Shown here: positions 8,806-17,453 of the stretch, one piece after another
Numbering within the stretch: position 1 is the first letter of the stretch
How the letters are laid out: each line of letters opens with the position of its first letter
Source: JAZDCJ01 sp036311985
GTDB lineage: Bacteria; Actinomycetota; Actinomycetes; Actinomycetales; Micrococcaceae
Assembly: GCF_036311985.1 (NCBI RefSeq)
Contig: NZ_JAZDCJ010000016.1
DNA length: 64,000 nucleotides
Strand: one strand, 5' to 3'
Made by a program: the position numbers and the translations under genes
Notes under the pieces: generated by a model
Told to the model about the DNA's origin: nothing
The model's database searches: none
Seen by the model: the letters and a program-made list of their open reading frames with translations, nothing else

Positions 8806-9384
8806 TCACAGGGTGTCGGCGAGCGCCTGCATGAGCGATTCCTGCAGCCACGTGGTGAAGTTGTAGACGAGCGCCAGGTACTCGTCCACCGTCTCGGCGG
8901 CGCTCCAGTCCTCCACCGCGTGGACCCGTTCGGCGTCCTCCTCCGTCTCGACGCCGAGGCGCTGGGCCAGCACGAGCCGGACGTCGTTCAGCGCCGCCGC
9001 GAAGCGGACGGCCGCCGCCTCGTCCAGGACGACGGTCGGCGACTCGAGCGCGAGCGCCGCGCCGCGCAGGGCGGCGGTCTTGGTCTCCCGCAGCCCCCGC
9101 TCGGTGAGGCGGCGGAACTCGAGGGCGGCCCCGTCGTCGTCCCTGATCGCGTCCGGGAGCAACCGCAGCTCGGCCCCGTCCCGCGGCGCGGCGGCCGGGA
9201 CGGCATGGGCCGCCGGGTCCATCCCGGTCAGGGCCCACAGGGGGTCGGTGTCCGCGCCGGCCGCGGGCTGGTCCGGTTCGAGGATCGTCACGACGTCGTT
9301 GAAGAGGCCGCGCAGCAGCTCGCGTTCCGCCTTCTCGAGGTGGCAGCTGAGGCCCCGGGGCGTGTTCTTGAAGGCCTTCGCCAC
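8806..9384 (-). CDS. DUF2017 family protein downstream of clpS
   Basis: A 192-residue soluble, acidic protein that matches the actinobacterial DUF2017 family by its location after clpS and its pattern: an N-terminal LEKAERELLRGLFNDVVTIL helix and a C-terminal DEYLALVYNFTTWLQ segment. No catalytic motif is apparent and the function is unknown. The start is GTG at 9384, three bases after the clpS stop, so translation is likely coupled. The constant pairing with clpS suggests a role near ClpP proteolysis, which is inference only. Confidence 0.88.
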   Translation of the reverse strand: MAKAFKNTPRGLSCHLEKAERELLRGLFNDVVTILEPDQPAAGADTDPLWALTGMDPAAHAVPAAAPRDGAELRLLPDAIRDDDGAALEFRRLTERGLRETKTAALRGAALALESPTVVLDEAAAVRFAAALNDVRLVLAQRLGVETEEDAERVHAVEDWSAAETVDEYLALVYNFTTWLQESLMQALADTL

Positions 9385-9387
9385 GCG

Positions 9388-9702
9388 TCAGGCCCCGTCC
9401 GCGCGGGTGAACGTGGCCCAGAGGCCGAACGCGTGCATCGCCGCGACGTCGGACTCGATCTTCTCCAGGGGGCCGGAGGCGACCACGGACCGGCCCTGCT
9501 CGTGGACCTCGAGCATCAGTGCGTCGGCCTTGGCCTTGCTGTAGCCGAAGTGGCTGCGGAACACGTAGCTGACGTAGCTCATGAGGTTCACCGGGTCGTT
9601 CCAGACGATCAGCACGTACGGGACGGCGAGGTCCCTCAGCTGCTCGGTCTCCTCGCGCGGGAGCACGTCGGTGGGGGCTGTCATCAGGGGCATGTCACCC
9701 AT
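9388..9702 (-). CDS. clpS: ATP-dependent Clp protease adapter ClpS
   Basis: Adapter that delivers N-degron substrates to ClpAP/ClpCP. The core WNDPVNLMSYVSYVF and the ALMLEVHEQGRSVV helix are typical, including the Asn-Asp of the N-degron pocket and the M-x-VH face. Three in-frame ATG codons lie at 9702, 9693 and 9684; the longest gives 104 residues. None has a strong ribosome site, so the exact start is uncertain. A much longer upstream frame runs antisense through pncB and is not real. The gene is divergent from pncB, as in M. tuberculosis. Confidence 0.93.
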   Translation of the reverse strand: MGDMPLMTAPTDVLPREETEQLRDLAVPYVLIVWNDPVNLMSYVSYVFRSHFGYSKAKADALMLEVHEQGRSVVASGPLEKIESDVAAMHAFGLWATFTRADGA

Positions 9703-9723
9703 TCTACGGCGGGTGCGGGGAAC

Positions 9724-9729
9724 TAGAGT
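9724..9729 (+). promoter_or_regulatory. -10 box of pncBA
   Basis: TAGAGT in the clpS-pncB divergent region, about 54 bases before the pncB ATG, giving a short leader that carries the AGGAG ribosome site. The assignment rests on similarity to the TANNNT boxes elsewhere in the window. Confidence 0.4.
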
Positions 9730-9783
9730 GGTCGCTGAACGGCCCGTCGAGGGCCACGCCAGCCGTCCCCAGGAGATACGCCC

Positions 9784-11097
9784 ATGTGGCAGCAGCCGAC
9801 CTCGCTCTTCACCGACCACTACGAGCTCACGATGCTCCAGGCGGCCCTCCGCTCCGGCGCGGCGCACCGGCGCTCGGTGTTCGAGGCCTTCGCCCGCCGC
9901 CTGCCGGACGGCCGCCGCTACGGCGTCGTCGCGGGCACCGGGCGCATCCTGGAGGGGCTCGAGCACTTCCGCTTCGGCGCGGAGCAGATCGACTTCCTGC
10001 GCTCCACGCGCGTCGTCGACGAGGCGACGCTCGAGTACCTCGAGGGCTTCCGCTTCACGGGCGACATCTACGGCTACGCCGAGGGCGAGCTCTACTTCCC
10101 CAACTCGCCGATCCTCACGGTCGAGTCGACGTTCGCGGAGGCGTGCGTCCTGGAGACCTTCATCCTCTCCGTGCTCAACCACGACTCCGCGATCGCCTCC
10201 GCGGCGTCGCGCATGGTCGCCGCGGCCGGGAACCGCCCCTGCATCGAGATGGGCTCCCGGCGTACGCAGGAGGAGTCGGCCGTCGCCGCCGCCCGCGCCG
10301 CCGTGATCGCCGGCTTCGACAGCACGTCCAACCTCGAGGCCGGCCACCGCTACGGGCTCAAGACGGTCGGGACCGCGGCGCACTCGTTCACGCTCCTGCA
10401 CGACTCGGAGCGGGCCGCCTTCGAGGCGCAGGTCGCCGCGCTCGGCCGGGGCACCTCGCTGCTCGTGGACACGTACGACGTCGAACAGGGCGTCCGCACG
10501 GCCGTCGACGTCGCGGGGCCGGAGCTGGGCGCCGTGCGGCTCGACTCCGGGGACCTCGTGGAGCAGGCGCGCTGGGTGCGCCGGCTGCTCGACGACCTCG
10601 GCAACGACCGCACCCGGATCATGGTCACCTCCGACCTGGACGAATACGCGATCGCCGCCCTGCAGTCCGCCCCCGTCGACGCCTACGGGGTCGGCACGGC
10701 GCTCGTGACCGGCTCCGGGGCGCCCACCGCCTCCATGGTCTACAAGCTCGTCAGCCGGACCAACGACGCGGGCGAGTACGTCGACGTCGCCAAGGCCGCC
10801 GAGAACAAGGCCAGCGTCGGCGGCCGCAAGAGCGCCGTGCGCCGGCTCAACGAGCGCGGCCGGGCGACGGCCGAGCTCGTCGGCATCGGGGAACGGCCGG
10901 ACGCCGACGCCAACGACCGCGATCTGCTGTGCCGCTTCGTCACGGGCGGTGAGCTCCACGAGGGGTGGACGGGCGCCGAGGGCGTCCGCCGCGCGGCGCT
11001 GCGGCACCACGATTCGGTCCAGGAGCTGCCCGGCGTGGCCCGGCGGCTCCAGCGCGGCGAGCCCGTCATCCCGACGCGCTTCATCGACGAGGTCTAG
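9784..11097 (+). CDS. pncB: Nicotinate phosphoribosyltransferase
   Basis: Converts nicotinate and PRPP to nicotinate mononucleotide in the Preiss-Handler branch of NAD salvage. The 437-residue product begins with the TDHYELTM motif, has the FDSTSNLEAGHRYGL segment followed by GTAAHSF with the conserved His, and VRLDSGDL for substrate binding. AGGAG lies 8 bases upstream of the ATG. The next gene, pncA, supplies nicotinate from nicotinamide and starts 9 bases downstream, so the two form a salvage operon. Confidence 0.97.
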   Translation: MWQQPTSLFTDHYELTMLQAALRSGAAHRRSVFEAFARRLPDGRRYGVVAGTGRILEGLEHFRFGAEQIDFLRSTRVVDEATLEYLEGFRFTGDIYGYAEGELYFPNSPILTVESTFAEACVLETFILSVLNHDSAIASAASRMVAAAGNRPCIEMGSRRTQEESAVAAARAAVIAGFDSTSNLEAGHRYGLKTVGTAAHSFTLLHDSERAAFEAQVAALGRGTSLLVDTYDVEQGVRTAVDVAGPELGAVRLDSGDLVEQARWVRRLLDDLGNDRTRIMVTSDLDEYAIAALQSAPVDAYGVGTALVTGSGAPTASMVYKLVSRTNDAGEYVDVAKAAENKASVGGRKSAVRRLNERGRATAELVGIGERPDADANDRDLLCRFVTGGELHEGWTGAEGVRRAALRHHDSVQELPGVARRLQRGEPVIPTRFIDEV

Positions 11098-11106
11098 GAG
11101 GAGCCC

Positions 11107-11799
11107 ATGGACACGCGGGGACACGGGAGCGGCGGGGCGGCCGGCCCAGGGCAGCACGCGGAGGGTCCGGCGCGTCGCGCGCTCGTCGTCGTCGACGTGC
11201 AGAACGACTTCTGCGAGGGCGGATCGCTCGCCGTCGCGGGCGGGGCAGCCGTCGCGGAACGGATCGAGGCCTTCCTCGCGCAGAACCGCGGCGGCTACGA
11301 CGCCGTGGCCGCGACCCAGGACTGGCACATCGACCCGGGATCCCACTTCTCGGCCACGCCCGACTTCCGCGACAGCTGGCCCGTCCACTGCGTCGCGGGC
11401 ACCCCGGGCGCCGATCCCCACCCGGGGCTGGGCCCCGCCGTCGTCCGGGGCGCGATCGACGCGTTCTTCCGCAAGGGCCGCTTCGAGGCCGCCTATTCGG
11501 GGTTCGAGGGCCGGCTGGCCGCCGCCGGCGCGCCCGGGACGGACGAGGCGGGTGCCGGCGGTCCACTGCTGGGCGACTGGCTGCGCGCGGCGGGGATCGC
11601 CGCGGTGGACGTCGTGGGGATCGCGACCGACTTCTGCGTCCGCGCCACGGCCCTCGACGCCGCGACCGCGGGCTTCGCCGTCCGCGTCGTCATGCCGCTG
11701 ACCGCGGCGGTCCACCCCGAGGGGATCGAAGCCGTCGCGGCCGAGTTGCGCGGCGCGGGCATCGAGGTCCTCGACGGGGTGCCGACGCCGCGGGGCTGA
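11107..11799 (+). CDS. pncA: Nicotinamidase
   Basis: Isochorismatase-fold amidase that hydrolyses nicotinamide to nicotinate. Catalytic residues are visible: Asp in VVDVQNDFCEGG, Lys in FFRKGRFEAAYSGF and Cys in GIATDFCVRATALDA. The metal site is QDWHIDPGSHF. At 230 residues it is slightly long because of an N-terminal Gly-rich tail and a short loop insertion (AAAGAPGTDEAGAGG) before the C-terminal third. An AGGAGGAG ribosome site overlaps the pncB stop. This enzyme type also activates pyrazinamide in mycobacteria. Confidence 0.96.
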   Translation: MDTRGHGSGGAAGPGQHAEGPARRALVVVDVQNDFCEGGSLAVAGGAAVAERIEAFLAQNRGGYDAVAATQDWHIDPGSHFSATPDFRDSWPVHCVAGTPGADPHPGLGPAVVRGAIDAFFRKGRFEAAYSGFEGRLAAAGAPGTDEAGAGGPLLGDWLRAAGIAAVDVVGIATDFCVRATALDAATAGFAVRVVMPLTAAVHPEGIEAVAAELRGAGIEVLDGVPTPRG

Positions 11800-11805
11800 T
11801 ACCGC

Positions 11806-13587
11806 TCAGCGGCGCCCGACGAACCAGTCCTGCAGCTTCCCGAGCCGCTGCGTCAGCTGCTCGGCGCTCGCCTGGGCCACCGCTGGCCCGCCGCAGACCT
11901 CGCGCAGCTTGGTGTGGATGACACCGTGCGGCGTCCCGGTCCGCGCCGACCAGGCGGAGACGTTCTTCGCGAGCTGGTTGCGCAGGTCCATGAGCTGGCG
12001 GTGGTCCACGACCCCGGGCTCCTCGTGCGCGCCCTGCACGGCGGCCTTGCGGCCCCGCCGCGTGACCTGCTCCTGCTGGCGCTGCCGCAGCAGCGTGCCG
12101 ACCTGCTCGGCGTCGAGCAGCCCCGGGATGCCGAGGAAGTCCTGCTCCTCCTCCGAGCCGACGAGTCCGCCCGTGCCGAACTCGCCCCCGTCGAACAGGA
12201 CCCGGTCGAAGGAGGCCTGCGACTGGAGCGCTTCGAACTTCTGCTGGGTGAGGGAATCGGAGGCCTTCTCCTCGCGGTTGGCCTCGTCCATCATCGCCTC
12301 TTCCGGGATGAACTCCGGATCGTCCACGTGCTGCTCGGGGCGGTCCAGGGCATGGTCGCGCTCGAGCTCCATCTGGTTGGCGAGTTCCATGAGGACCGGG
12401 ACCGAGGGCAGGAAGACGGAGGCCACCTCGCCGCGCTTGCGCGAGCGGACGAACCGGCCGACGGCTTGGGCGAAGAAGAGCGGGGTCGACGTCGAGGTGG
12501 CGTACACGCCGACCGCGAGCCGGGGCACGTCGACGCCCTCGGAGACCATGCGCACGGCGACCATCCAGCGGTCGCCGCCGGTGGAGAACGCCTCGATCTT
12601 CGAGGAGGCCTTCGCGTCGTCGGAGAGGATCGTCGTGACCTTCTCCCCCGTGATGCGGGCGAGCTGCGCGGCGTAGGCCCGGGCATCGTCGTGGTCGGTC
12701 GCGATCACGAGCCCGCCGGCGTCGGGCACCGTGCGCCGCACCTCGGTCAGCCGCCGGTCCGCGGCGGCGAGCACGGCGGGGATCCACTCGCCCTGCGGGT
12801 CGAGCGCCGTCCGCCACGCGTGGGCGGTGATGTCCTTGGTGAAGCCCGCGCCGAGCTGGGCCTCCATTTCCTCGCCCGCCGACGTCCGCCAGCGCATCTG
12901 CCCCGAGTAGGCCATGAACAGCACGGGGCGGACGACGTGATCCTTGAGGGCGTTGCCGTATCCGTAGGTGTAGTCCGCCTTGGAGCGCCGGATGCCCTCG
13001 CGGTCCTCGGCGTACTCGACGAACGGGATCGCGGCGGTGTCGGAGCGGAACGGCGTACCGGTGAGCGCCAGGCGCCGCGTCGCGGGCTCGAAGGCCTCGC
13101 GGATTCCGTCGCCCCAGCTCAGGGCGTCGCCTCCGTGGTGGATCTCGTCCAGGATCACGAGCGTGCGGGCGGCCTCGGTCTTGGCCCGGTGCAGGAGCGG
13201 CTTGCTCGCGACCTGCGCGTACGTCACGGCGACCCCGATGAAGCCCGCGCCGTGGCGCCCGTCGGCGTTCTTGAAGTTGGGGTCGATCGAGAGGCCGATC
13301 CTCGCCGCGGCGTCGGCCCACTGCCGCTTGAGGTGGTCGGTCGGCGCGACGACCGTGATGCGGTTGACCGTGCCGGCGTCCACGAGCATCGCAGCGATGC
13401 GCAGCGCGAAGGTCGTCTTGCCGGCGCCCGGCGTCGCCACCGCGAGGAAGTCCCGGGGAGCCCTCTCGATGTAGAGCTCGAGCGCCTCCTGCTGCCAATG
13501 GCGCAGCTTGGGCGCGGTGCCCCATGCCGCCCGTTCGGGGTACGCGGGCGGCATGCTTTCGCCCACGTGGAACAGGGCTTCGTCCAC
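11806..13587 (-). CDS. DEAD/DEAH box helicase (SF2, ResIII/UvrB-like)
   Basis: Superfamily 2 nucleic-acid helicase of 593 residues. Motifs in order are ATPGAGKTTFA (Walker A, near residue 51), VVAPTDHLKRQW (Ia), LVILDEIHH (II, DEIH variant), ALTGTPFR (III) and QAVGRFVRSRKRG (VI). The C-terminal 150 residues are charged and unrecognised. The start GTG is supported by GAAGGAG eight bases upstream. This family is widespread in actinobacteria as a stand-alone helicase of unknown substrate. It is convergent with pncA, leaving only 6 bases between the stops. Confidence 0.88.
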   Translation of the reverse strand: MDEALFHVGESMPPAYPERAAWGTAPKLRHWQQEALELYIERAPRDFLAVATPGAGKTTFALRIAAMLVDAGTVNRITVVAPTDHLKRQWADAAARIGLSIDPNFKNADGRHGAGFIGVAVTYAQVASKPLLHRAKTEAARTLVILDEIHHGGDALSWGDGIREAFEPATRRLALTGTPFRSDTAAIPFVEYAEDREGIRRSKADYTYGYGNALKDHVVRPVLFMAYSGQMRWRTSAGEEMEAQLGAGFTKDITAHAWRTALDPQGEWIPAVLAAADRRLTEVRRTVPDAGGLVIATDHDDARAYAAQLARITGEKVTTILSDDAKASSKIEAFSTGGDRWMVAVRMVSEGVDVPRLAVGVYATSTSTPLFFAQAVGRFVRSRKRGEVASVFLPSVPVLMELANQMELERDHALDRPEQHVDDPEFIPEEAMMDEANREEKASDSLTQQKFEALQSQASFDRVLFDGGEFGTGGLVGSEEEQDFLGIPGLLDAEQVGTLLRQRQQEQVTRRGRKAAVQGAHEEPGVVDHRQLMDLRNQLAKNVSAWSARTGTPHGVIHTKLREVCGGPAVAQASAEQLTQRLGKLQDWFVGRR

Positions 13588-13699
13588 GGATCGGCTCCTT
13601 CAGGGGTACGACGTCGGATGGCGGAGTGGGCGCGCGGGTGCGGTTCCGCCCGGGGCGGCCCGGCGTCACCGGGGAAACGGGGCGGGCCCGGCGCTGCGG

Positions 13700-14002
13700 C
13701 TACTTGCCGCCGTCGTCCCCGCCGGCGCCGAAGCCCTCGTAGATCGCCTTGCAGTCGGGGCAGACCGGGAACTTCTGCGGGTCGCGACCCGGGACCCAGA
13801 CCTTGCCGCACAACGCGATCACGGGCTCGCCGGTCAAGGCCGACTCCATGATCTTTTCCTTGCGGACGTAGTGCGCGAAGCGCTCGGCATCGCCGGGTTC
13901 GACGTGTTCGCGCAGCTGCTCGCGCTCGATCGTGGCGGTTCCGCCACCGGTTCCGGGGTCGCGCGGATCGTTCTCGAAGGGATCCGGGGGCAGGCTGCTC
14001 AT
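13700..14002 (-). CDS. DUF3039 small zinc-ribbon-like protein
   Basis: A 100-residue protein of the DUF3039 family found next to this helicase in many actinobacteria. The core has RFAHYVRKEKI, then ALCGKVWVPGRDP and PVCPDCK, giving Cys and CxxC ligands for a possible metal site. No enzymatic function is known. The start ATG lies seven bases after a TAGACT box. It lies about 110 bases upstream of the helicase on the same strand and could be co-transcribed with it. Confidence 0.9.
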   Translation of the reverse strand: MSSLPPDPFENDPRDPGTGGGTATIEREQLREHVEPGDAERFAHYVRKEKIMESALTGEPVIALCGKVWVPGRDPQKFPVCPDCKAIYEGFGAGGDDGGK

Positions 14003-14009
14003 GGACCCC

Positions 14010-14015
14010 AGTCTA
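14010..14015 (-). promoter_or_regulatory. -10 box of DUF3039 gene (leaderless)
   Basis: TAGACT on the minus strand, seven bases before the ATG. It has the same box and spacing as other leaderless starts in the window. Confidence 0.6.
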
Positions 14016-14050
14016 CCAAGACGGCGGGGCGCGCCCGCCGGATCACCACG

Positions 14051-15622
14051 CTACTTGTTGGCGACCGTGGCCTGCATGAGCTCGGGCAGCCTCGCCTCCC
14101 ACCAGCGCCCGCCGACGCGCAGTCCGATGCCCAGGAACACGGCGCCCAGGACGAGCCCGGCCGCCAGGGCGAGCCAGCCGTACAGGGCCTGCCCGGTAAC
14201 GAGGTAGGCGATCATCAAGCCGATCTCGGGCAGAAGGAGCACGCCCATGACGGCGAAGATGGCCAGCTGCACGACGGCCATCCTCACGCCGTTGCCGGGC
14301 GGGGTCTTGAAGGGGCTGTCGCCGGGCTGCGGCACGCCGTAGGTGAAGCGGGCCGAGGCGATCGAGGAGACCCCGAAGGCCGTCAGGAGTCCGCCGAGCG
14401 CCATCCCGAGGACGGCGGGGAGGATCTCCGCGCGGTCCAGCAGCAGGGCGGGGACCACCGCGGAGAGCAGGACGACGGGGAGCGCGACGACGGCGCAGGC
14501 GAGCACCCGGCCCAGCCGGTCGTCGAGGCCCTTCAGGCCCGTGGCGACGTGCAGCGCGAACGCCGTGCTGTCGTACGAGATGTCCGCGGAGATGCTGAAG
14601 CCCATGAGGACAGCGATGATCGGCGCCGCGAAGAAGAGCGCCGTGAAGTCCCCGGACTGCGCCGACCAGTACCAGAGCAGGAACGGGATCAGCGGCACCA
14701 TAACGACGCTGACCGCGTAGCGCGGGTCCTTGAGCCAATAGGTCAGGCAGCGCGCGGCGACCGCGCCCCAGGGCGTCGCCGGGAAGAGGCGGAAGGCACC
14801 GGGGCCCTTGGCCGCCTGGCCGCCGCCGGTGGACTGGGCCGGAGACTCCATGGCCCGCAGCAGCAGGACCTTCCAGCCCCACACGATGACGGCGAGGTAG
14901 GCGAGCGAGACGGCGAAGCGCGCGGCCGCGAGCGCGGGCTGCCCGGCGGCCAGGTCCGAGGGGACGGCCGCGAAGGAGCCGAGGGGCGTCCAGCCGAGGA
15001 CGCCGGTGATGGCCGGCAGCCAGTCCAGGGCGCTCTCGAAGCCGTCGCTGACGCGGTCGATGATGGGCCCGAGGAGCAGCAGCGGGACCATCAGGAGGAC
15101 GACGGAGATCTCGCGGAAGCGGCGGTTGGCGGTGAGGGCGGTGGCGGCGGTGGTGGTGAGGCGCGCCAGCGCCATGCAGAGCAGGGTGGCGAGGATGCCG
15201 CAGAGCACCGCGGCCGCGGCCGCCCCGGGGTGCAGCCGCCAGGCGAGCCCCTGCCCCGCGAGCAGGATGAGCGTGATGGCTCCGGGCGTCCCGATGAGCC
15301 CGCTCAGGAGCAGTCCGGCCACGAGCTGCCGCGGCGGGATCGTGAAGGTCGTGAAACGTGCGGGATCGAGGGTCAGGTCGACGCCCGTGAGGAGCACGGG
15401 GATCAGGGCCCAGCCGAGGACGGCGAGGGAGACCCCGAGGACCAGGACCGTGCCGATGAGCTCTGGATCCTGCCCGCCCAGGAAGGCGAGGCCGATGAGC
15501 AGCATGACGGCGATGAACAGGCCGTAGAGGGCGCCGATGACGACGCCGACGAGTTGCCACGGGCTGCGCCTCAGCCCGTTGGCGAAGAGGCGCGCCTTGA
15601 GCTTCAGGAGCTGTGCAACCAC
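14051..15622 (-). CDS. ABC transporter permease (exporter type)
   Basis: A 523-residue polytopic membrane protein with about a dozen hydrophobic segments, forming the membrane part of an ABC exporter with the adjacent ATPase. Substrate is unknown; similar two-gene systems are found in many Micrococcaceae. The start is GTG at 15622, overlapping the ATPase gene by 19 bases and preceded by GGGAGGGG at the right distance. Longer frame extensions run antisense to other genes and are spurious. Hydrophilic gaps at about residues 255-285 and 405-420 (Pro/Gly-rich) are probably loops. Confidence 0.88.
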   Translation of the reverse strand: MVAQLLKLKARLFANGLRRSPWQLVGVVIGALYGLFIAVMLLIGLAFLGGQDPELIGTVLVLGVSLAVLGWALIPVLLTGVDLTLDPARFTTFTIPPRQLVAGLLLSGLIGTPGAITLILLAGQGLAWRLHPGAAAAAVLCGILATLLCMALARLTTTAATALTANRRFREISVVLLMVPLLLLGPIIDRVSDGFESALDWLPAITGVLGWTPLGSFAAVPSDLAAGQPALAAARFAVSLAYLAVIVWGWKVLLLRAMESPAQSTGGGQAAKGPGAFRLFPATPWGAVAARCLTYWLKDPRYAVSVVMVPLIPFLLWYWSAQSGDFTALFFAAPIIAVLMGFSISADISYDSTAFALHVATGLKGLDDRLGRVLACAVVALPVVLLSAVVPALLLDRAEILPAVLGMALGGLLTAFGVSSIASARFTYGVPQPGDSPFKTPPGNGVRMAVVQLAIFAVMGVLLLPEIGLMIAYLVTGQALYGWLALAAGLVLGAVFLGIGLRVGGRWWEARLPELMQATVANK

Positions 15623-16383
15623 GAGAGCCCCTCCCGGTCGGCGCGGCCGCCGACGAGCTCGACGAAGCGGTCCTCGAGGCTCGAGCCGGCCCGGACCTCG
15701 TCGACGGTGCCCGAGGCGAGCAGGTTGCCCTGGGCGATCACCGCGACGTGCGAACACATCCGCTGCACGAGGTCCATGACGTGGCTCGAGACGACCACGG
15801 TGCCGCCGTGGGCGACGTAGTCGGCGAGGATGTCGCGGATATTGGCCGCCGAGACGGGGTCGACGGCCTCGAAGGGCTCGTCCAGGACCAGGACGCGGGG
15901 CGAATGGATCAGGGCCGTGGCCAGCGCGATCTTCTTGGTCATGCCGGCGGAGTAGTCGACCACGAGCTTGGCGGAGGCCTCCTCGAGGTCGAGCACGCGC
16001 AGGAGGTCCTCCGTGCGCTGTTCCACGGTGGCCGCGTCCATGCCCCGCAGCAGCCCGGCGTAGGTGACGAGCTGGCGGCCGCTGAGCCGGTCGAAGAGGC
16101 GCACGCCGTCCGCCAGCACGCCGAGGAGGGACTTCGCCTTGAGCGTGTCGGCCCAGATGTCGACGCCGTGGATCCAGACCTGGCCCGCGTCGGGACGCAG
16201 CAGTCCGGTGGCCATGGACAGCGCCGTCGTCTTGCCCGCCCCGTTCGGGCCGACGAGTCCGTAGAAGGAACCGGAGGGGACGTCCAGGCTGATGCCGTTG
16301 ACGGCCGTCTTGTCGCCGAAGCGCTTGCCGAGTCCGCGGATCGCCAGCGCCGGCGCGGCGGAGGTGCTCTGTTCCTGGGTCAT
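15604..16383 (-). CDS. ABC transporter ATP-binding protein
   Basis: Nucleotide-binding subunit of 259 residues, paired with the overlapping permease gene. Motifs are GPNGAGKTT (Walker A), DYSAGMTKK (a signature motif variant lacking the usual SGGQ, as in many exporter ATPases), VLVLDEPFEAVDP (Walker B) and VVVSSHVMD (H-switch). The signature variant and the single large permease resemble the ABC-2/CcmA-like exporter class. Substrate unknown. Confidence 0.93.
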   Translation of the reverse strand: MTQEQSTSAAPALAIRGLGKRFGDKTAVNGISLDVPSGSFYGLVGPNGAGKTTALSMATGLLRPDAGQVWIHGVDIWADTLKAKSLLGVLADGVRLFDRLSGRQLVTYAGLLRGMDAATVEQRTEDLLRVLDLEEASAKLVVDYSAGMTKKIALATALIHSPRVLVLDEPFEAVDPVSAANIRDILADYVAHGGTVVVSSHVMDLVQRMCSHVAVIAQGNLLASGTVDEVRAGSSLEDRFVELVGGRADREGLSWLHSS

Positions 16384-16496
16384 GCCTCGAACCTAGCAGC
16401 GCCGGGATCCGACGGTCATCATCCCGACGGACGAACCGCGGACGTCCACCGGAAGGACTACGCCGCCGGTCCCGTGGATCCGCGGGACCGGCGGAG

Positions 16497-17402
16497 CTAG
16501 AAGAGCAGGCGCGCGAGCTTCTGCCGCGCCGCGCCCACACGCGGATCCTGGGCGCCGACGATCCCGAAGTGCTCGACGAGCCGAGCGCGCACCCGATCGC
16601 GCTCCTCGCCCGCGGTCCGCCCGACGGCGGAGAGCAGGCGGTTGAACGCGTCCTCGACGTGGCCGCCGACGAGATCGAGGTCCGCGACGGCCAGCTGCGC
16701 GTCGACGTCCCCGGGCGCCTCGGCTCCGGCCGCCCGCACGGCGGAGGCGTCCATGACGCTCGTGCGCTCGAGCAGCTCGACGTTGGCCAGCCCCGTGGCC
16801 GCCTCGGCGTCGTTCGGCTTCTCGGCCAGGGCCTTGCGGTAGGCCGCCGCGGCCCCCGCGTAGTCGCCCGCGTCGATCTTGTCGAGGGCCTCCTGGTGGG
16901 CCGGGGGCAACGGCGCCTCCTCGGCCGGGGCGCCGAACGGCGGCACGGTTCCGGCGGCCCCGTGCTGCGCGCCGAGCTGGAGGAGCTCGTCGAAGAGCTC
17001 GCGGAGCTGGGCCTCGGGCAGCGCCCCCTGGAACATCGGCACGGGCTGGCCCTTGACGAGTGCGACGACGGCCGGGACCTGCTGGACACGGAAGGCCTGG
17101 ACGATGGCGGCCTCGCGGGAGGCGTCGACGGTCGCGAGGACCAGTCGACCGCCGTAGCCGTCCACGATCCGTCCCAGGAGGGCATCGAGCTCGCCCGAGG
17201 CGGGCGAGGCGCTGCTGCCGATCGACACGACGACGGGAACCTCGGAGGACAGCTGGACGACGTCCTGGAAGTCGGCCTGGCCGACGGCGCGGGTCCAGCC
17301 GCCTCCTGGCGCGCCGCCGGGGGCGGAGGGCTGTCCGGCGAACGCCGACAAGTCGACGGCGCCTCGGCTCGACGCGGCGGCGGGCTCGGGGGTGGTGCTC
17401 AT
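16497..17402 (-). CDS. YbbN/CnoX-like co-chaperone: thioredoxin fold plus TPR
   Basis: A 301-residue protein with a Pro/Gly-rich N-terminal 40 residues, a thioredoxin-like domain (about 45-150) and TPR-like helices to the C-terminus. E. coli YbbN/CnoX is a holdase that hands substrates to GroEL and DnaK. Here the usual WCxxC is replaced by a segment with no cysteine (IGSSASPASGE), so no disulfide chemistry is expected. The cis-Pro motif VQQVPAVVALVKG is kept. It follows the gene ending at 17454 on the same strand after 51 bases. Function is assigned from architecture. Confidence 0.85.
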   Translation of the reverse strand: MSTTPEPAAASSRGAVDLSAFAGQPSAPGGAPGGGWTRAVGQADFQDVVQLSSEVPVVVSIGSSASPASGELDALLGRIVDGYGGRLVLATVDASREAAIVQAFRVQQVPAVVALVKGQPVPMFQGALPEAQLRELFDELLQLGAQHGAAGTVPPFGAPAEEAPLPPAHQEALDKIDAGDYAGAAAAYRKALAEKPNDAEAATGLANVELLERTSVMDASAVRAAGAEAPGDVDAQLAVADLDLVGGHVEDAFNRLLSAVGRTAGEERDRVRARLVEHFGIVGAQDPRVGAARQKLARLLF

Positions 17403-17453
17403 GCGGAAGGACCTCTCTCTACCGTGGGGTGTTCTCGTCGAAACGGGCCGCGG

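Noticed and set aside
9388..11715. A 775-codon minus-strand frame containing clpS at its end
   Set aside because: Only the last 104 codons are clpS. The rest is antisense to pncB and pncA, whose motifs and codon bias are clear.
14051..17185. A fusion-like frame joining the ABC permease to upstream sequence
   Set aside because: The extension is antisense-free but out of frame with the ATPase and YbbN genes it crosses; the GTG at 15622 has a good ribosome site.
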